From CAZGMJ01 sp964526785 (GTDB taxonomy: Bacteria; Planctomycetota; Phycisphaerae; Sedimentisphaerales; Anaerobacaceae), in the NCBI GenBank assembly GCA_964526785.1, contig CAZGMJ010000011.1, positions 1-64,000 on the forward strand: a stretch of DNA of 64,000 nucleotides. Direction: 5' to 3'. Both the position numbers and the translations under genes were made by a program. Below are positions 17,945 to 27,549 of the stretch, one piece after another (position 1 is the stretch's first letter; each line of letters begins with the position of its first letter). The notes beneath the pieces were generated by a model. That model was not told the origin of the DNA. It worked only from the letters and a program-made list of their open reading frames with translations, and ran no database searches.

Positions 17945-19261
17945 ATGAGTTCCAGCATCAAACGTCGCACGTTCCTCAAACAAAGCGCTGCTCTTGGAGC
18001 CGGCGTCGTCGTCCTCAAGTCCGGCATTCTCAAAGGTCAGTCACCCAATGACAAGCTGAATATCGCTGCTATCGGCGTGGGCGGTCGAGGCTGGGCGGAC
18101 CTCAACGGTGTCAAGAGTGAAAACATCGTTGCCCTCTGTGACGTCAATGAACAGAACCTCGCCAGGGCGGCCAAAGCCTTCCCGCAGGCCAAAACGTATA
18201 AGGACTGGCGCAAGTGCCTGGATCAGAAGGACCTCGACGCCGTGGTCTGTGCGACTACCGACCACACGCATGCCTTTATCAATATCTGGGCCATGAACCG
18301 GGGACTCCACGTCTACTGCGAGAAGCCTCTGGCCAACTCCGTCGAGGAAGCCCACATGGTTCGTCAGACGTATCTTAAGAATAAGGACAAGCTCGCAACA
18401 CAAATGGGCACGCAGATTCATGCATCTGACAACTACCGGCGGATGGTGGAGTTGATCCGGAGCGGTGCGATCGGCACGCCGAGCGAAGCGCGGGTCTGGT
18501 GCAGTCGAATGCCTGAAGGCGGCGATTACCTGCCCGCCGTCAAGCCCGTGCCGGGCCATCTCGATTGGGACCTCTGGATTGGGCCGGCCCCGTATCATCC
18601 CTATAATCCGGGCTATCTCAAGGGAGGCTGCCTCGGTTGGAACCGCTTCTGGGACTTCGGCAGCGGACAGATCGGCGATATGGGAAGCCACATGCTCGAC
18701 ATGGCCTACTGGGGTCTGGACCTCACGCTCCCCACAAGTTGCCAGGCCGAAGGCAGTCCAATCAGCGATGCCACCTGCCCGCAATGGCTCACCGCCGAGT
18801 GGGACCACCCCAAGAACGACTGGCGTCCCGCGGTGACGGTCCACTGGTACGATGGTGGCAAGAAGCCCGGCATGCCCTCCAAAGTCTTCAATCGGGAGGA
18901 TATGTTCAAGGGCGTTATCTTCAAGGGCGACAAGGGGTGGCTGGTTGCGGATTACGGCTACCGTATGCTCATGCTGCGGGGCGATATGACACATTATGAT
19001 TCGCCGAAACCCGACGAATTGATTCCGCCGTCGCCGGGCCACCACAAGGAATGGATCATCGGTTGCAAGACGGGCAAGCCCCCGCTCTGCAACTTCGATT
19101 ATTCCGGCGCCCTGATCGAGCACAACCTGCTCGCGCTGGTCGCCTGTCGCGTCGGCAAGAAACTCCAGTGGGATTCGAAGGAGCTTAAGGCTCCGAACTG
19201 TCCCGAGGCGGATGAATACATCCATAAGACATACCGAAAAGGCTGGGTTCTCAACGGATAG
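17945..19261 (+). CDS. Tat-exported Gfo/Idh/MocA family oxidoreductase
   Basis: 438 residues from ATG 17945, with GGAGGTAT just upstream. It begins with a twin-arginine signal (SIKRRTFLKQSAALGAG), then a regular Rossmann loop (IAAIGVGGRGWAD), CATTDHTHAF, and the EKP motif in HVYCEKPLANS. The C-terminal domain has the motif GSGQIGDMGSHMLDMAYWGLDL typical of large exported planctomycete Gfo/Idh/MocA proteins. It is a different subtype from the 12485-13915 protein (shorter, with an intact glycine loop). It is monocistronic between divergent nadC and carB. I infer a periplasmic sugar or cyclitol oxidoreductase of unknown substrate. Confidence 0.9.
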   Translation: MSSSIKRRTFLKQSAALGAGVVVLKSGILKGQSPNDKLNIAAIGVGGRGWADLNGVKSENIVALCDVNEQNLARAAKAFPQAKTYKDWRKCLDQKDLDAVVCATTDHTHAFINIWAMNRGLHVYCEKPLANSVEEAHMVRQTYLKNKDKLATQMGTQIHASDNYRRMVELIRSGAIGTPSEARVWCSRMPEGGDYLPAVKPVPGHLDWDLWIGPAPYHPYNPGYLKGGCLGWNRFWDFGSGQIGDMGSHMLDMAYWGLDLTLPTSCQAEGSPISDATCPQWLTAEWDHPKNDWRPAVTVHWYDGGKKPGMPSKVFNREDMFKGVIFKGDKGWLVADYGYRMLMLRGDMTHYDSPKPDELIPPSPGHHKEWIIGCKTGKPPLCNFDYSGALIEHNLLALVACRVGKKLQWDSKELKAPNCPEADEYIHKTYRKGWVLNG

Positions 19262-19472
19262 CTCTCCGGGCTGTAAGGCGTGGACAGATTCCCGGCCTCC
19301 TGCGCGCAGGGTCGAGCCGATACTATGCGGTCCGGGCGACGAGACTTGACTCCGGCGAGCGATCGTGCAAAATGGCGGGTCGCACAGAACTTCGCATTGC
19401 TTGAGCAAGAGACAAGGATGGAGGTTTCGCATTCTGAATAACTGAAAACTGATTCGAGAAGGAGTACACCCA

Positions 19473-22400
19473 ATGCCCAAGCTCCCCGACATTAACAAGG
19501 TGATGATCATCGGTTCCGGCCCCATTATCATCGGTCAGGCCTGTGAGTTCGACTACTCAGGCACTCAGGCTTGTAAGGCCCTGCGCAAACTCGGCTACGA
19601 GATCGTACTGGTCAATTCCAATCCCGCCACCATTATGACCGACCCGGGCACCGCCGATACAACCTACATCGAACCGCTTGATATGGAAACGATGGCCAGG
19701 ATCATAGAGCAGGAACGTCCGGACGCGATCCTGCCGAATCTTGGCGGTCAGAGCGGACTCAACCTGACTTCCGAACTCCATAAGGCCGGCGTACTTGAGA
19801 AGTTCGGCGTCCGGGTCATTGGCGTGGCTGTCGACGCCATCGAACGGGGCGAGGATCGCATCGAATTCAAGAAGACAATGAATCGGCTCGGACTGGACCT
19901 GCCCAGAAGCGAGGCGGCGTTTTCCCTGGAGGACGCTGAGGCCATTGCGGACGAGCTGGGGTATCCGGTTGTTATTCGGCCCGCGTATACGATGGGCGGC
20001 ACCGGCGGCGGCATTGTATTCAACGTCGAAGAGTTCCGCATTGTCGCCGCTCGCGGCCTGGCGGCCAGCCTCGTCGGCCAGATACTCATCGAGGAATCCG
20101 TCCTTGGCTGGGAAGAACTGGAACTGGAAGTCGTTCGCGACGCCAAAGGTCAGAAGATAACGGTCTGCTTCATCGAAAATGTGGACGCCATGGGCATCCA
20201 TACCGGTGACTCGTATTGCACCGCGCCCATGCTCACAATCAGCGAAGAACTGCAACAGCGTCTTCAGAAGTACTCCTACGACATTGTCGACGCCATCGAG
20301 GTCATCGGCGGCACGAACATCCAGTTCGCCCACAATCCGGACACGGGACGCGTCGTCGTCATTGAAATCAATCCCAGAACCTCCCGATCTTCGGCGCTGG
20401 CCTCCAAAGCCACAGGTTTTCCCATCGCCCTGGTTTCCTCGTTTCTGGCAGGGGGGCTTACCCTCGACGAAATTCCCTATTGGCGCGATGGGACGCTTGA
20501 GAAGTATACGCCGTCGGGCGATTACGTGGTCGTCAAATTCGCCCGATGGGCGTTCGAGAAGTTCAAAGGCGTCGAAGACAAACTCGGGACGCAGATGCGC
20601 GCCGTCGGCGAAGTCATGAGCATCGGCAAGAACTACAAGGAGGCCTTCCAGAAGGCCATTCGTTCGCTGGAGACCGGTCGCCACGGTCTCGGTTTCGCGA
20701 AGAATTTCAGCAATCTGCCGCTCGACGAGTTGATGAATCTGCTGAGCGAACCTTCGAGCGAGCGACAGTTCATTATGTATGAAGCTCTGCGCAAAGGCGC
20801 AGCAATCGATGCGCTCTATGAGAAGACACACATCAAACGCTGGTTTATCGAGCAAATGGCCGAGCTCGTTGCCCTTGAAGAGGAACTGCTGGCGCACAAA
20901 GGCAAAAAGATCCCGGATAAGCTGCTCGTTCAGGCCAAGAAGGACGGCTTTGCCGACAAATACCTCGCCGGAATCCTCGATATGGACGAATCGGCTGTCC
21001 GCGATCGCCGCATCAAACTGGGCGTTGTCGAAGGGTGGGAGGCGGTGCCCGTCAGCGGAGTCGAGGATGCCGCCTACTACTTTTCCACATACAACGCTCC
21101 CGACGCGGTCGGCGCCAGCAAGGAACGCAAGATCATGGTTCTTGGCGGCGGCCCCAACCGCATCGGCCAGGGAATCGAGTTCGACTACTGCTGCGTTCAC
21201 GCGGCCTTCACGCTCCGTGACGAGGGCTACGAATCCATAATGGTCAACTGCAACCCGGAAACCGTCTCCACCGACTACGATACGTCGAACAAGCTGTATT
21301 TCGAGCCTCTGACCGTCGAAGACGTGCTTAGCATCTATGAGAAGGAGAAACCCGAGGGCGTCATTTGCCAGTTCGGGGGCCAGACTCCGCTGAACATCGC
21401 CGGTGAATTGGCTAAAGCAGGCGTCAAAGTCATCGGCACCTCTCCTGAGACCATCGACCTGGCGGAGGACCGTGACCGTTTTCGGGAGGTCATGCGCAAA
21501 CTCGGTATTCCCCAGCCGGAGTCCGGCATGGCCGCCAGCGAAGCGCAGGCCCTCGCCATCGCCGCTGAGATCGGCTATCCTCTGATGGTGCGTCCCTCCT
21601 ACGTTCTGGGCGGCCGTGCGATGGAGGTGGTGCATGACGAGCAGATGCTCAAGCACTACGTGGCCGCCGCGGTGGAAGTATCGCCCGAAAGGCCGATCCT
21701 CATCGACAAGTTCCTGGAAAATGCGATAGAGGCTGAGGCGGACGCCATCGCCGACGGCACCGACGCGTTCGTTCCGGCCGTTATGGAGCATATCGAACTG
21801 GCGGGCGTCCACTCCGGCGACTCCGCCTGCGTCATTCCGCCGGTCAGCATTTCCAGCGAGCATCTCGATACGATTCGCGAATACACGCGGCGTATTGCGA
21901 TGGAACTGAACGTCGTGGGCCTGATGAATATCCAGTATGCTATCGCCGGCGATACCGTATACGTACTGGAGGCCAATCCTCGCGCCTCCCGCACGGTGCC
22001 GCTGGTGTCGAAGGTTTGCGGTATCTCTATGGCTCGGATGGCCACGCAGCTTATGCTGGGCAGGAAGCTGTCCGATCTTGACATTGAGCCCCGCAGTATC
22101 CCGCACTTCGGCGTCAAGGAGGCCGTGTTCCCGTTCAATATGTTCCCCGAAGTAGACCCGATCCTGGGCCCGGAGATGCGCTCGACCGGCGAAGTGCTGG
22201 GCATGGCGGACTCCTTCCCCCTGGCCTTTTACAAGGCGCAGCGTGCCACCAAGCAACCGTTGCCGTCCGAGGGCACCGTTCTTTTGACGGTCACCGATGC
22301 GGACAAGCCCGCGGCTCTGGAAGTGGCAAAGCAGTTCGCGGAACTCGGCTTCAAGATCAAAGCGACTGAGGGAACGCACAAGTATCTCGAGAGCAAAGGC

Positions 22401-22673
22401 GTCGAGTCCGAGCCGATTCTGAAGATGCACGAAGGCCGGCCGAATATCGTCGATGCCATCAAGAATGACGAAATCCAGCTTGTCATCAATACGCCTTCGG
22501 GCCGTATGAGCAAGCATGATGACAGCTATATCCGCAAGACCGCCATTAAGTTCCGCCTGCCGTATATCACGACCGTTGCCGCAGCCGCCGCGACCGTCAA
22601 GAGCATAGCTGCGGGCAGAGACGGTACGCTGACCGTTCGCTCCCTCCAGGAGTACCACGCGGGTATCAAGTAG
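19473..22673 (+). CDS. carB: Carbamoyl-phosphate synthase large subunit, first copy (carA-less)
   Basis: 1,066 residues, full length. Order: first ATP-grasp synthetase unit (about 1-400, GSGPIIIGQACEFDYSG, RPAYTMGGTGGG, GIHTGDS, EINPRTSRSS), oligomerisation domain (400-550), second synthetase unit (about 550-930, LGGGPNRIGQGIEFDYCC, RPSYVLGGRAME, EANPRASRT) and a methylglyoxal synthase-like allosteric domain (to 1066). ATP-binding and catalytic residues look intact. AAGGAG lies nine nt before the start. The N-terminal half differs from the second carB: it reads CFIENVDAMGIHTGDSYC and lacks the VAPAQTLTDKEYQ sequence, matching a form I recall from clostridia. No carA is adjacent. It makes carbamoyl phosphate for pyrimidines and arginine, but it would need CarA encoded elsewhere. 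Confidence 0.96.
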   Translation: MPKLPDINKVMIIGSGPIIIGQACEFDYSGTQACKALRKLGYEIVLVNSNPATIMTDPGTADTTYIEPLDMETMARIIEQERPDAILPNLGGQSGLNLTSELHKAGVLEKFGVRVIGVAVDAIERGEDRIEFKKTMNRLGLDLPRSEAAFSLEDAEAIADELGYPVVIRPAYTMGGTGGGIVFNVEEFRIVAARGLAASLVGQILIEESVLGWEELELEVVRDAKGQKITVCFIENVDAMGIHTGDSYCTAPMLTISEELQQRLQKYSYDIVDAIEVIGGTNIQFAHNPDTGRVVVIEINPRTSRSSALASKATGFPIALVSSFLAGGLTLDEIPYWRDGTLEKYTPSGDYVVVKFARWAFEKFKGVEDKLGTQMRAVGEVMSIGKNYKEAFQKAIRSLETGRHGLGFAKNFSNLPLDELMNLLSEPSSERQFIMYEALRKGAAIDALYEKTHIKRWFIEQMAELVALEEELLAHKGKKIPDKLLVQAKKDGFADKYLAGILDMDESAVRDRRIKLGVVEGWEAVPVSGVEDAAYYFSTYNAPDAVGASKERKIMVLGGGPNRIGQGIEFDYCCVHAAFTLRDEGYESIMVNCNPETVSTDYDTSNKLYFEPLTVEDVLSIYEKEKPEGVICQFGGQTPLNIAGELAKAGVKVIGTSPETIDLAEDRDRFREVMRKLGIPQPESGMAASEAQALAIAAEIGYPLMVRPSYVLGGRAMEVVHDEQMLKHYVAAAVEVSPERPILIDKFLENAIEAEADAIADGTDAFVPAVMEHIELAGVHSGDSACVIPPVSISSEHLDTIREYTRRIAMELNVVGLMNIQYAIAGDTVYVLEANPRASRTVPLVSKVCGISMARMATQLMLGRKLSDLDIEPRSIPHFGVKEAVFPFNMFPEVDPILGPEMRSTGEVLGMADSFPLAFYKAQRATKQPLPSEGTVLLTVTDADKPAALEVAKQFAELGFKIKATEGTHKYLESKGVESEPILKMHEGRPNIVDAIKNDEIQLVINTPSGRMSKHDDSYIRKTAIKFRLPYITTVAAAAATVKSIAAGRDGTLTVRSLQEYHAGIK

Positions 22674-22719
22674 TAGTCTCGTACGAGAAGGGGCGTATAT
22701 GTCAGGCGTCGGTATCAGG

Positions 22720-22752
22720 CCCGGCCGGGGATTTGCCTTCCGGCCGGGTTTT
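22720..22752 (+). terminator. Rho-independent terminator after first carB
   Basis: CCCGGCCGG (22720-22728) pairs perfectly with CCGGCCGGG (22740-22748) around an 11-nt loop and is followed directly by TTTT. It begins 46 nt after the carB stop, isolating that gene as a transcription unit. Confidence 0.85.
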
Positions 22753-22967
22753 CGACGGATCAGGACAGATTCCTGGGCGTTATCCATTGGGTTCGACGGA
22801 TCGTGATAACTACGTTACACAGCAGTCACGAATCACACTGTTCAGCATATCATACCCCTGCCCATTGCCTATGCCACAATTATCGATTTCTTAGGTGGAG
22901 TTGCGACCTTCACTGTCCGCCATAAACGCTCTACCCTAACCCTGCAATCACCAACTCTCATGATTAT

Positions 22968-23455
22968 GACACAGCCTCCAAGGGCCGGGATGACAGGGGT
23001 TGTGCCGGTTGTGGGCGGTTGTGTGTATTCGATGGGAAGGTGGTTGGGCCTATGTGGGACACGGGCTCAATGCGGGCGCGACGGCTTTTCGTGGGATGCT
23101 GAGGTTTCGGCTCGGGGGGCGGGATGACAGGGTTGTGCCGGGTGCGGGTGGTTGTGAGTATTCGATGCGAAGGGGGGCGGGTCGCGCTGCTGGAGTGGAG
23201 CTTGTTCGCGGGCAGACCCATTCGACTTCGCTTCGCTCCGCTCAGGGTGACAAGGTCGGAGCGGAGGGATTTGGCGCGACGCAGGGTTTGGGCATGTTCG
23301 TGCAGCAGATTTCTCGACTGCGCTTCGTTACCGAGGGCGAACTCCGCTCGACAGACGTCGCGGTAAGTTCCGAGTTTCTGGCTCCCGGGTTGCCGTCGGT
23401 TCTTTTCGTGGGATGCTGAGGTTTCGGCTCGGGGGCCGGGATGACAGGGGTATTA
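22968..23455. repeat. Intergenic repeat cluster
   Basis: Several related short elements lie here. A 47-bp segment at 23085-23131 recurs almost exactly at 23402-23448 (317 bp apart). A roughly 48-bp segment at 22987-23034 recurs in diverged form at 23121-23167. A palindrome-like element with the core TTCGCTTCGCTCCGCTCAG lies near 23224, and a related one near 23309. All share a GGGATGACAGGG-type tail. The same family fills 32.0-33.4 kb. No gene is supported in 22674-23452. Confidence 0.7.
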
Positions 23456-23632
23456 TCCCATCCAAAAGCCTTTTCTGTGTGAGACGCCGAGGACTTTTCG
23501 GCAGTCGGGGCAGAAGTAGATGTATCGTTTTCCGAGGACGCCGGTGATGGTCTGCATCCAGAGGGTTGTGATCTGTTTGCTGCAGTGCGGGCAGACGGGC
23601 TGGACGTTTTCCTTGTTTTCGAGGGTGACCAT
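23453..23632 (-). CDS. Small zinc-ribbon protein
   Basis: 59 residues with two CxxC knuckles, CPHC (about residues 14-17) and CPDC (about 41-44), separated by 23 residues, the layout of a zinc ribbon. It starts at ATG 23632, 11 nt after the stop of the DUF6141 gene, so the two are likely co-transcribed. The only ribosome-site candidate is weak. No wider family was recognised; it may bind nucleic acid or protein. A larger frame in this phase reaching upstream to 24175 is out of frame with the DUF6141 gene and rejected. Confidence 0.65.
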   Translation of the reverse strand: MVTLENKENVQPVCPHCSKQITTLWMQTITGVLGKRYIYFCPDCRKVLGVSHRKGFWMG

Positions 23633-23643
23633 GGTTGCTTTGC

Positions 23644-24159
23644 TCAATTCGTGTTTGCGATGGAGTGGATGGCGGCTTCGAGTTCGGCCGGGCGCGACGA
23701 GCCGATGAGGATGCGCTTTCCGTCGTTCAAGACGAGTTGTACGCCCTGATTGCCGCTGACGTTGTAGGCACGGCCTTTGGGGCCGTAGCGGATGCCCCAG
23801 CCGCCGTATTCGAGGATGGGGCGGTAGCGGCGGGCGTAGGATTCGGCGAGGTCGCGGGGTTCGAACCGGCGGGGGCGCCTGTGGAACGGTATGCAGCGGA
23901 TGTAGAGGCCGTCGGGGCGGACTTCGGTTTGCAGGCGGAAGATCCAGATGAGCAGGCCGATGGTCAGGGGGATGAAGACGCCGCAGAGTACGGTCATGAG
24001 CAGCGGGGACCATTGAATGCTGTCCCGGCGGAGTATAACCGCGATTGCGTAGATCGAAGCGAGTACGCTGAAGAGGCACAGGGCGAGCAGCAGGCATCGA
24101 AATGCGAGGCTCCATCGTTGCGTTTCCTGGTAGATGACGCGGCCGTTTTGTTCTGTCAT
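23644..24159 (-). CDS. DUF6141 family membrane protein with PH-like domain
   Basis: 171 residues from ATG 24159 (CAGGAA upstream). Two hydrophobic helices (about residues 20-70) are followed by a soluble domain ending GGWGIRYGPKGRAYNVSGNQGVQLVLNDGKRILIGS, the signature I associate with DUF6141. That segment resembles bacterial PH-like domains (YdbS/YcdB types) in which a short beta sandwich sits behind membrane helices. Function is unknown. It is followed 11 nt later by the zinc-ribbon gene. Confidence 0.75.
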   Translation of the reverse strand: MTEQNGRVIYQETQRWSLAFRCLLLALCLFSVLASIYAIAVILRRDSIQWSPLLMTVLCGVFIPLTIGLLIWIFRLQTEVRPDGLYIRCIPFHRRPRRFEPRDLAESYARRYRPILEYGGWGIRYGPKGRAYNVSGNQGVQLVLNDGKRILIGSSRPAELEAAIHSIANTN

Positions 24160-24383
24160 GACGGATTCCTGCCAAAGCCTGGGGCCAGTTCCGAACTCTT
24201 TACCATGTCGCTGCATTGTACCAGACGCACGAGCGGTGAGATTCTTCAAAAAAAGTGATTCCCAGCATACGCAAAAATACCGGCGGCCGGACGAGGGGGC
24301 AGCTTCGGCGGCGCAGGCAGTACCCCGGGGTGAAGTCCACCCCGTATTTGACTACGTTGCGCGAAGAGTTGGGGGATAGCCGG

Positions 24384-24866
24384 CTACTGGATTTCGGATT
24401 TGCTGATTTCGAGCACGCGGTAATGGCATTCGCCGCGGGGGATCGTTACGGAGACTTCTTCACCGACGGCGAGGCCGAGCAGGGCGTTGCCCACGGGCGA
24501 TTCTATTGAGATGCTGCCTTCGTCGTAGTCCGCGTCGCCGGGGCCGAGCAGTTGCCAGGTTACCTTCTCCTGGGTGTTGAGGTCCAGGACGGTAACGACG
24601 TTGCCGAAGGCGGTGCGGTCACAGGGGACCTTCGTGCAGTCGACGATGTCGGAGCGGTTTATCTGGCCGCGGAGTTCGCCGATCTGGCCTTCGAGGAAGC
24701 CGAGGCGCTCGCGGCCGTAGATGTAGGCGCCGTTTTCGCTGAGGTCGCCCTGTTCGCGGGCCTCGGCGACATCCTGGCGGACGACGGCTGCTTCTTTTTC
24801 GAGTTCGCTGAGTTGTTCCTTGAGTTTGTTGTAGCCGGTTGTCGAAATCGGTACGAGATCGAGCAT
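24384..24866 (-). CDS. greA: Transcription elongation factor GreA/GreB family
   Basis: 160 residues. The N-terminal coiled coil (about 9-75) reads ISTTGYNKLKEQLSELEKE, then QDVAEAREQGDLSENGAYIYGRER with the acidic DLSEN tip that enters the RNA polymerase channel, followed by an FKBP-like C-terminal domain (about 85-160, TVLDLNTQEKVTWQLLGPGDAD, SPVGNALLGLAVGEEVSV). It helps backtracked polymerase cleave and resume transcription. ATG 24866 has GGAGGT nine nt upstream; a longer frame from 24959 is rejected. It is monocistronic, divergent from the dehydrogenase operon. Confidence 0.92.
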   Translation of the reverse strand: MLDLVPISTTGYNKLKEQLSELEKEAAVVRQDVAEAREQGDLSENGAYIYGRERLGFLEGQIGELRGQINRSDIVDCTKVPCDRTAFGNVVTVLDLNTQEKVTWQLLGPGDADYDEGSISIESPVGNALLGLAVGEEVSVTIPRGECHYRVLEISKSEIQ

Positions 24867-25213
24867 TTGGATATACCTCCACCTGTTGAACAGCAGATTG
24901 TCTAATTGTGACGGTCGGGCGGCTCGTCCCTGCCGGCGCAGCGGCTGCGACGGGACCAACGGTCGCCACGCGGGGTACTTACATAATGAAGAATGCGATA
25001 TGGTTCAAGTGCTTTTCTGCGGCGATGGTGGGAGAAAGTCGCGAAAGTCGGTCGCGGCGGGGGGCGAAACATGCGGCGAGCGCAAATTCTGGGGGGTTGG
25101 CGGTTGAGTTTGGGGGGGTGTCGTGTTATACTACCGACTTTCGTTATGTCAGGTGGGGTGTGTACGCCGTTTTTTTTGCCCCGGAAACTTCAACTTTGTG
25201 GAGAAAGAGCAGT
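24867..25213 (+). promoter_or_regulatory. Divergent intergenic region with strong sigma70 promoter for the dehydrogenase operon
   Basis: 347 nt between greA and the E1 gene. TTGAGT (25104-25109) and TATACT (25127-25132) are separated by 17 nt, a near-consensus housekeeping promoter that would give a leader of about 75 nt before ATG 25214. No other sites recognised. Confidence 0.7.
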
Positions 25214-27460
25214 ATGGGTTACTCGTTGGACGACAAACGCAAGCAACCGGCACCGAAGATCAAGAAGATGATCGACGATGGGGTGATTACTCTGGGGCAG
25301 GCGAAGGACTGGCTGCGGACGATCCACGAGATTCGGTTTTTCGAGCAGAAGGTGTTCGATCTGCTGGGGCAGAACATCATTAAGGGGGCGTCGCATTTGT
25401 ATGCGGGCGAGGAGGCGGTTGCGGTCGGTGCGACGGCGGCGATCGAGCGCGGGGATGTGATCGGCTCGACGCATCGCGGGCACGGGCACTGCGGGGCGAT
25501 CGGGAATAAGTATGCCGACAGCGAGGAGGACCGGCAGAACCACTGGAACCAGATGATGGCGGAGTTGATGGGCAAGGAGACGGGCTACTGCAAGGGTCGC
25601 GGCGGCTCGATGCACATCGCGGAGGTGGAGAAGCAGAACAATCTGGGGTCGACCGGTATTGTGGGCGGCAATCAGCCGCCGGCGGTCGGTGCGGCGATGG
25701 CGGAGAAGTTCAAGAAGACGGGGAAGGTTGTGGTGTCGTTCTTCGGGGACGGCTCGACGAACACGGGGACTTTCCACGAATCGATGAATATGGCGTCGAC
25801 GCTGCACGTGCCTCTGGTGGCGGTGATCGAGAATAATCTGTACGGCATGAGCGTGCCGTTTTCGGGCAGCGAGGTCGAGGGGGCGACGTGTGCGAGCAAT
25901 ATCGAGGATATTGCGGTGCGGGCGGCGGCTTATGATGTGCCGGCGATGATTGTGGACGGGCAGGACGCGGCGGCTGTGTTTCTGGCGGTGCGGGAGGCGG
26001 CGCAGCGGGCGCGGAGCGAGAGCGAGATGACGATTATCGAGGCCAAGACGTATCGTTGGTACGGCCACAGCCGGAGCGATCCGCGGGCATATAGAACGAA
26101 GGCCGAGGAGAAAGCGTGGCACGCGCGGGATCCGATTACGGTGCTGGGGGAGAAGCTGCTGGACGAGGGGTTGTGCACGCAGGAAGAGCTGGATGCGATT
26201 CGCGAGCAGGCGAACGAGGCGATCGAGACGGCGACGCAGTTCGGGATCGACAGTGCGTGGCCGGATGCTTCGGAGTTGGCGAAGGATGTGTACGTGGATG
26301 AGACGTACGCGGACGATGTAATCGCGGCGGACAAGGCGACGGCGGCGAAGGTAGCCGAGGCGACGGCGGCGTTCGAGGCGGCGATGGCGGCTTCGACGGC
26401 TAAGACGAAGAAGGAGAAGACCGAGCAGGCCGGCGGGAAGGTCAAGAGCGATTACGGGATGGATGTGATGACGATGGGCCAGGCGCTGGCGGCGGCCCAG
26501 GGAGAGGAGTTGCGGCGCGACGAGAACGTGTTCGTGATGGGCGAGGACGTGGGGCTGTACGGCGGTGCGTATCAGGCGACTCGCGGGCTGGTTGCGGAGT
26601 TCGGGACGGAGCGCGTGATCGATACGGCGATTTCCGAGGCGGCGATTGCCGGAGCGGCGGTGGGGGCGGCGCTTCGCGGGATGCGGCCGATTGCGGAGAT
26701 CATGTACGTGGACTTCGTGACGATCGCGATGGATCAGCTCGTGCACGTGGGTGCGTACAATCGGTACATGTTCGGGGGCAAGGCGAAGGTGCCGATGGTG
26801 CTGCGGACCGAGGGCGGCGTGGGGCGCTGCATTGCGGCGCATCATTCGGAGTCTCTGGAGGCGTGGCTGGTGCACGCGCCGGGGCTGTATGTGGTGATGC
26901 CGTCTACCCCGTACGATGCGAAGGGGCTGCTGAAGGCGGCGATTCGCAGCGATAATCCGGTGGTGTTCATCGAGCACAAGGCGACATACGGCCATCTCGG
27001 GTGCGTGCCCGAGGGCGAGTATATCGTTCCGCTGGGCGTGGCGGACATCAAGCGGCGGGGCAGCGATGCGACGATCGTGACGTACAGCCGGATGGTGATG
27101 TATGCATTGCAGGCGGCGAAGATGCTGGCCGAGCAGGACGGGATCGATGCCGAGGTCATTGACGTGCGGACGCTCAAGCCGCTGGATATCCAGACGGTTG
27201 CGAATTCGGTGCAGAAGACCGGGCGGTTGGTGACTGTGAGCGAGGGATTCTGCATGTGCGGGACGGGTCGCGAGATTACGGGCCAGTACATGGAGTACGA
27301 ATTCGAGGACGGATCGCGCGGGTTCGATTATCTGGATGCGGCGCCGGTGAATCTGGCGGCGGCCGATGTTCCCCCGCCGATGAGCGAGCCGCTTGAGAAC
27401 GCGAGCATTCCGAGTCCGGAGAGTATCGCCGAGGCGGTTCGCAAGATGGTCAACGGATGA
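25214..27460 (+). CDS. 2-oxoacid (pyruvate/acetoin-type) dehydrogenase E1, alpha-beta fusion
   Basis: 748 residues joining both E1 chains, which are usually separate genes. The alpha part (about 1-370) carries the thiamine-diphosphate motif GDGSTNTG followed by ENNLYGMS, HRGHGH and the flexible-loop YRWYGHSRSDPRAYR. A Lys/Ala-rich linker (about 370-415) leads to the beta part (about 415-748) with VFVMGEDVGLYGG, RVIDTAISEAAIAGAAVG and SVQKTGRLVTVSEG. It decarboxylates a 2-oxoacid and transfers the acyl group to lipoyl-E2. GGAGAA lies upstream of ATG 25214; a frame starting at 24908 overlaps greA and is rejected. Its promoter is TTGAGT/TATACT upstream. The E2 gene follows 89 nt later. Substrate cannot be fixed from sequence: pyruvate or acetoin fit best. 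Confidence 0.93.
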   Translation: MGYSLDDKRKQPAPKIKKMIDDGVITLGQAKDWLRTIHEIRFFEQKVFDLLGQNIIKGASHLYAGEEAVAVGATAAIERGDVIGSTHRGHGHCGAIGNKYADSEEDRQNHWNQMMAELMGKETGYCKGRGGSMHIAEVEKQNNLGSTGIVGGNQPPAVGAAMAEKFKKTGKVVVSFFGDGSTNTGTFHESMNMASTLHVPLVAVIENNLYGMSVPFSGSEVEGATCASNIEDIAVRAAAYDVPAMIVDGQDAAAVFLAVREAAQRARSESEMTIIEAKTYRWYGHSRSDPRAYRTKAEEKAWHARDPITVLGEKLLDEGLCTQEELDAIREQANEAIETATQFGIDSAWPDASELAKDVYVDETYADDVIAADKATAAKVAEATAAFEAAMAASTAKTKKEKTEQAGGKVKSDYGMDVMTMGQALAAAQGEELRRDENVFVMGEDVGLYGGAYQATRGLVAEFGTERVIDTAISEAAIAGAAVGAALRGMRPIAEIMYVDFVTIAMDQLVHVGAYNRYMFGGKAKVPMVLRTEGGVGRCIAAHHSESLEAWLVHAPGLYVVMPSTPYDAKGLLKAAIRSDNPVVFIEHKATYGHLGCVPEGEYIVPLGVADIKRRGSDATIVTYSRMVMYALQAAKMLAEQDGIDAEVIDVRTLKPLDIQTVANSVQKTGRLVTVSEGFCMCGTGREITGQYMEYEFEDGSRGFDYLDAAPVNLAAADVPPPMSEPLENASIPSPESIAEAVRKMVNG

Positions 27461-27549
27461 TCGAAACGTAAGCATCAAAGAACAGAAATACAAGACGTCA
27501 GTGTCCCGATGCATCGGGATGACTGATCTTATTCAGAGGACAACGATAC

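Noticed and set aside
19557..22787. Very long open frame antisense to the first carB (and another at 50840-54346 antisense to the second)
   Set aside because: Both mirror GC-rich coding sequence, lack ribosome sites and encode low-complexity Arg/His-rich protein.
23863..23878. GGTTCGAACC resembling a tRNA T-arm
   Set aside because: It lies inside the DUF6141 coding sequence and no cloverleaf can be drawn around it. No tRNA was found anywhere in the window.
22674..24000. A possible replication-strand (GC skew) switch at about 23 kb, since gene strand bias and G-ending codons seem to change there
   Set aside because: I inspected only a few lines by eye and later genes such as guaA contradict the trend. 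A cumulative GC-skew plot would decide.
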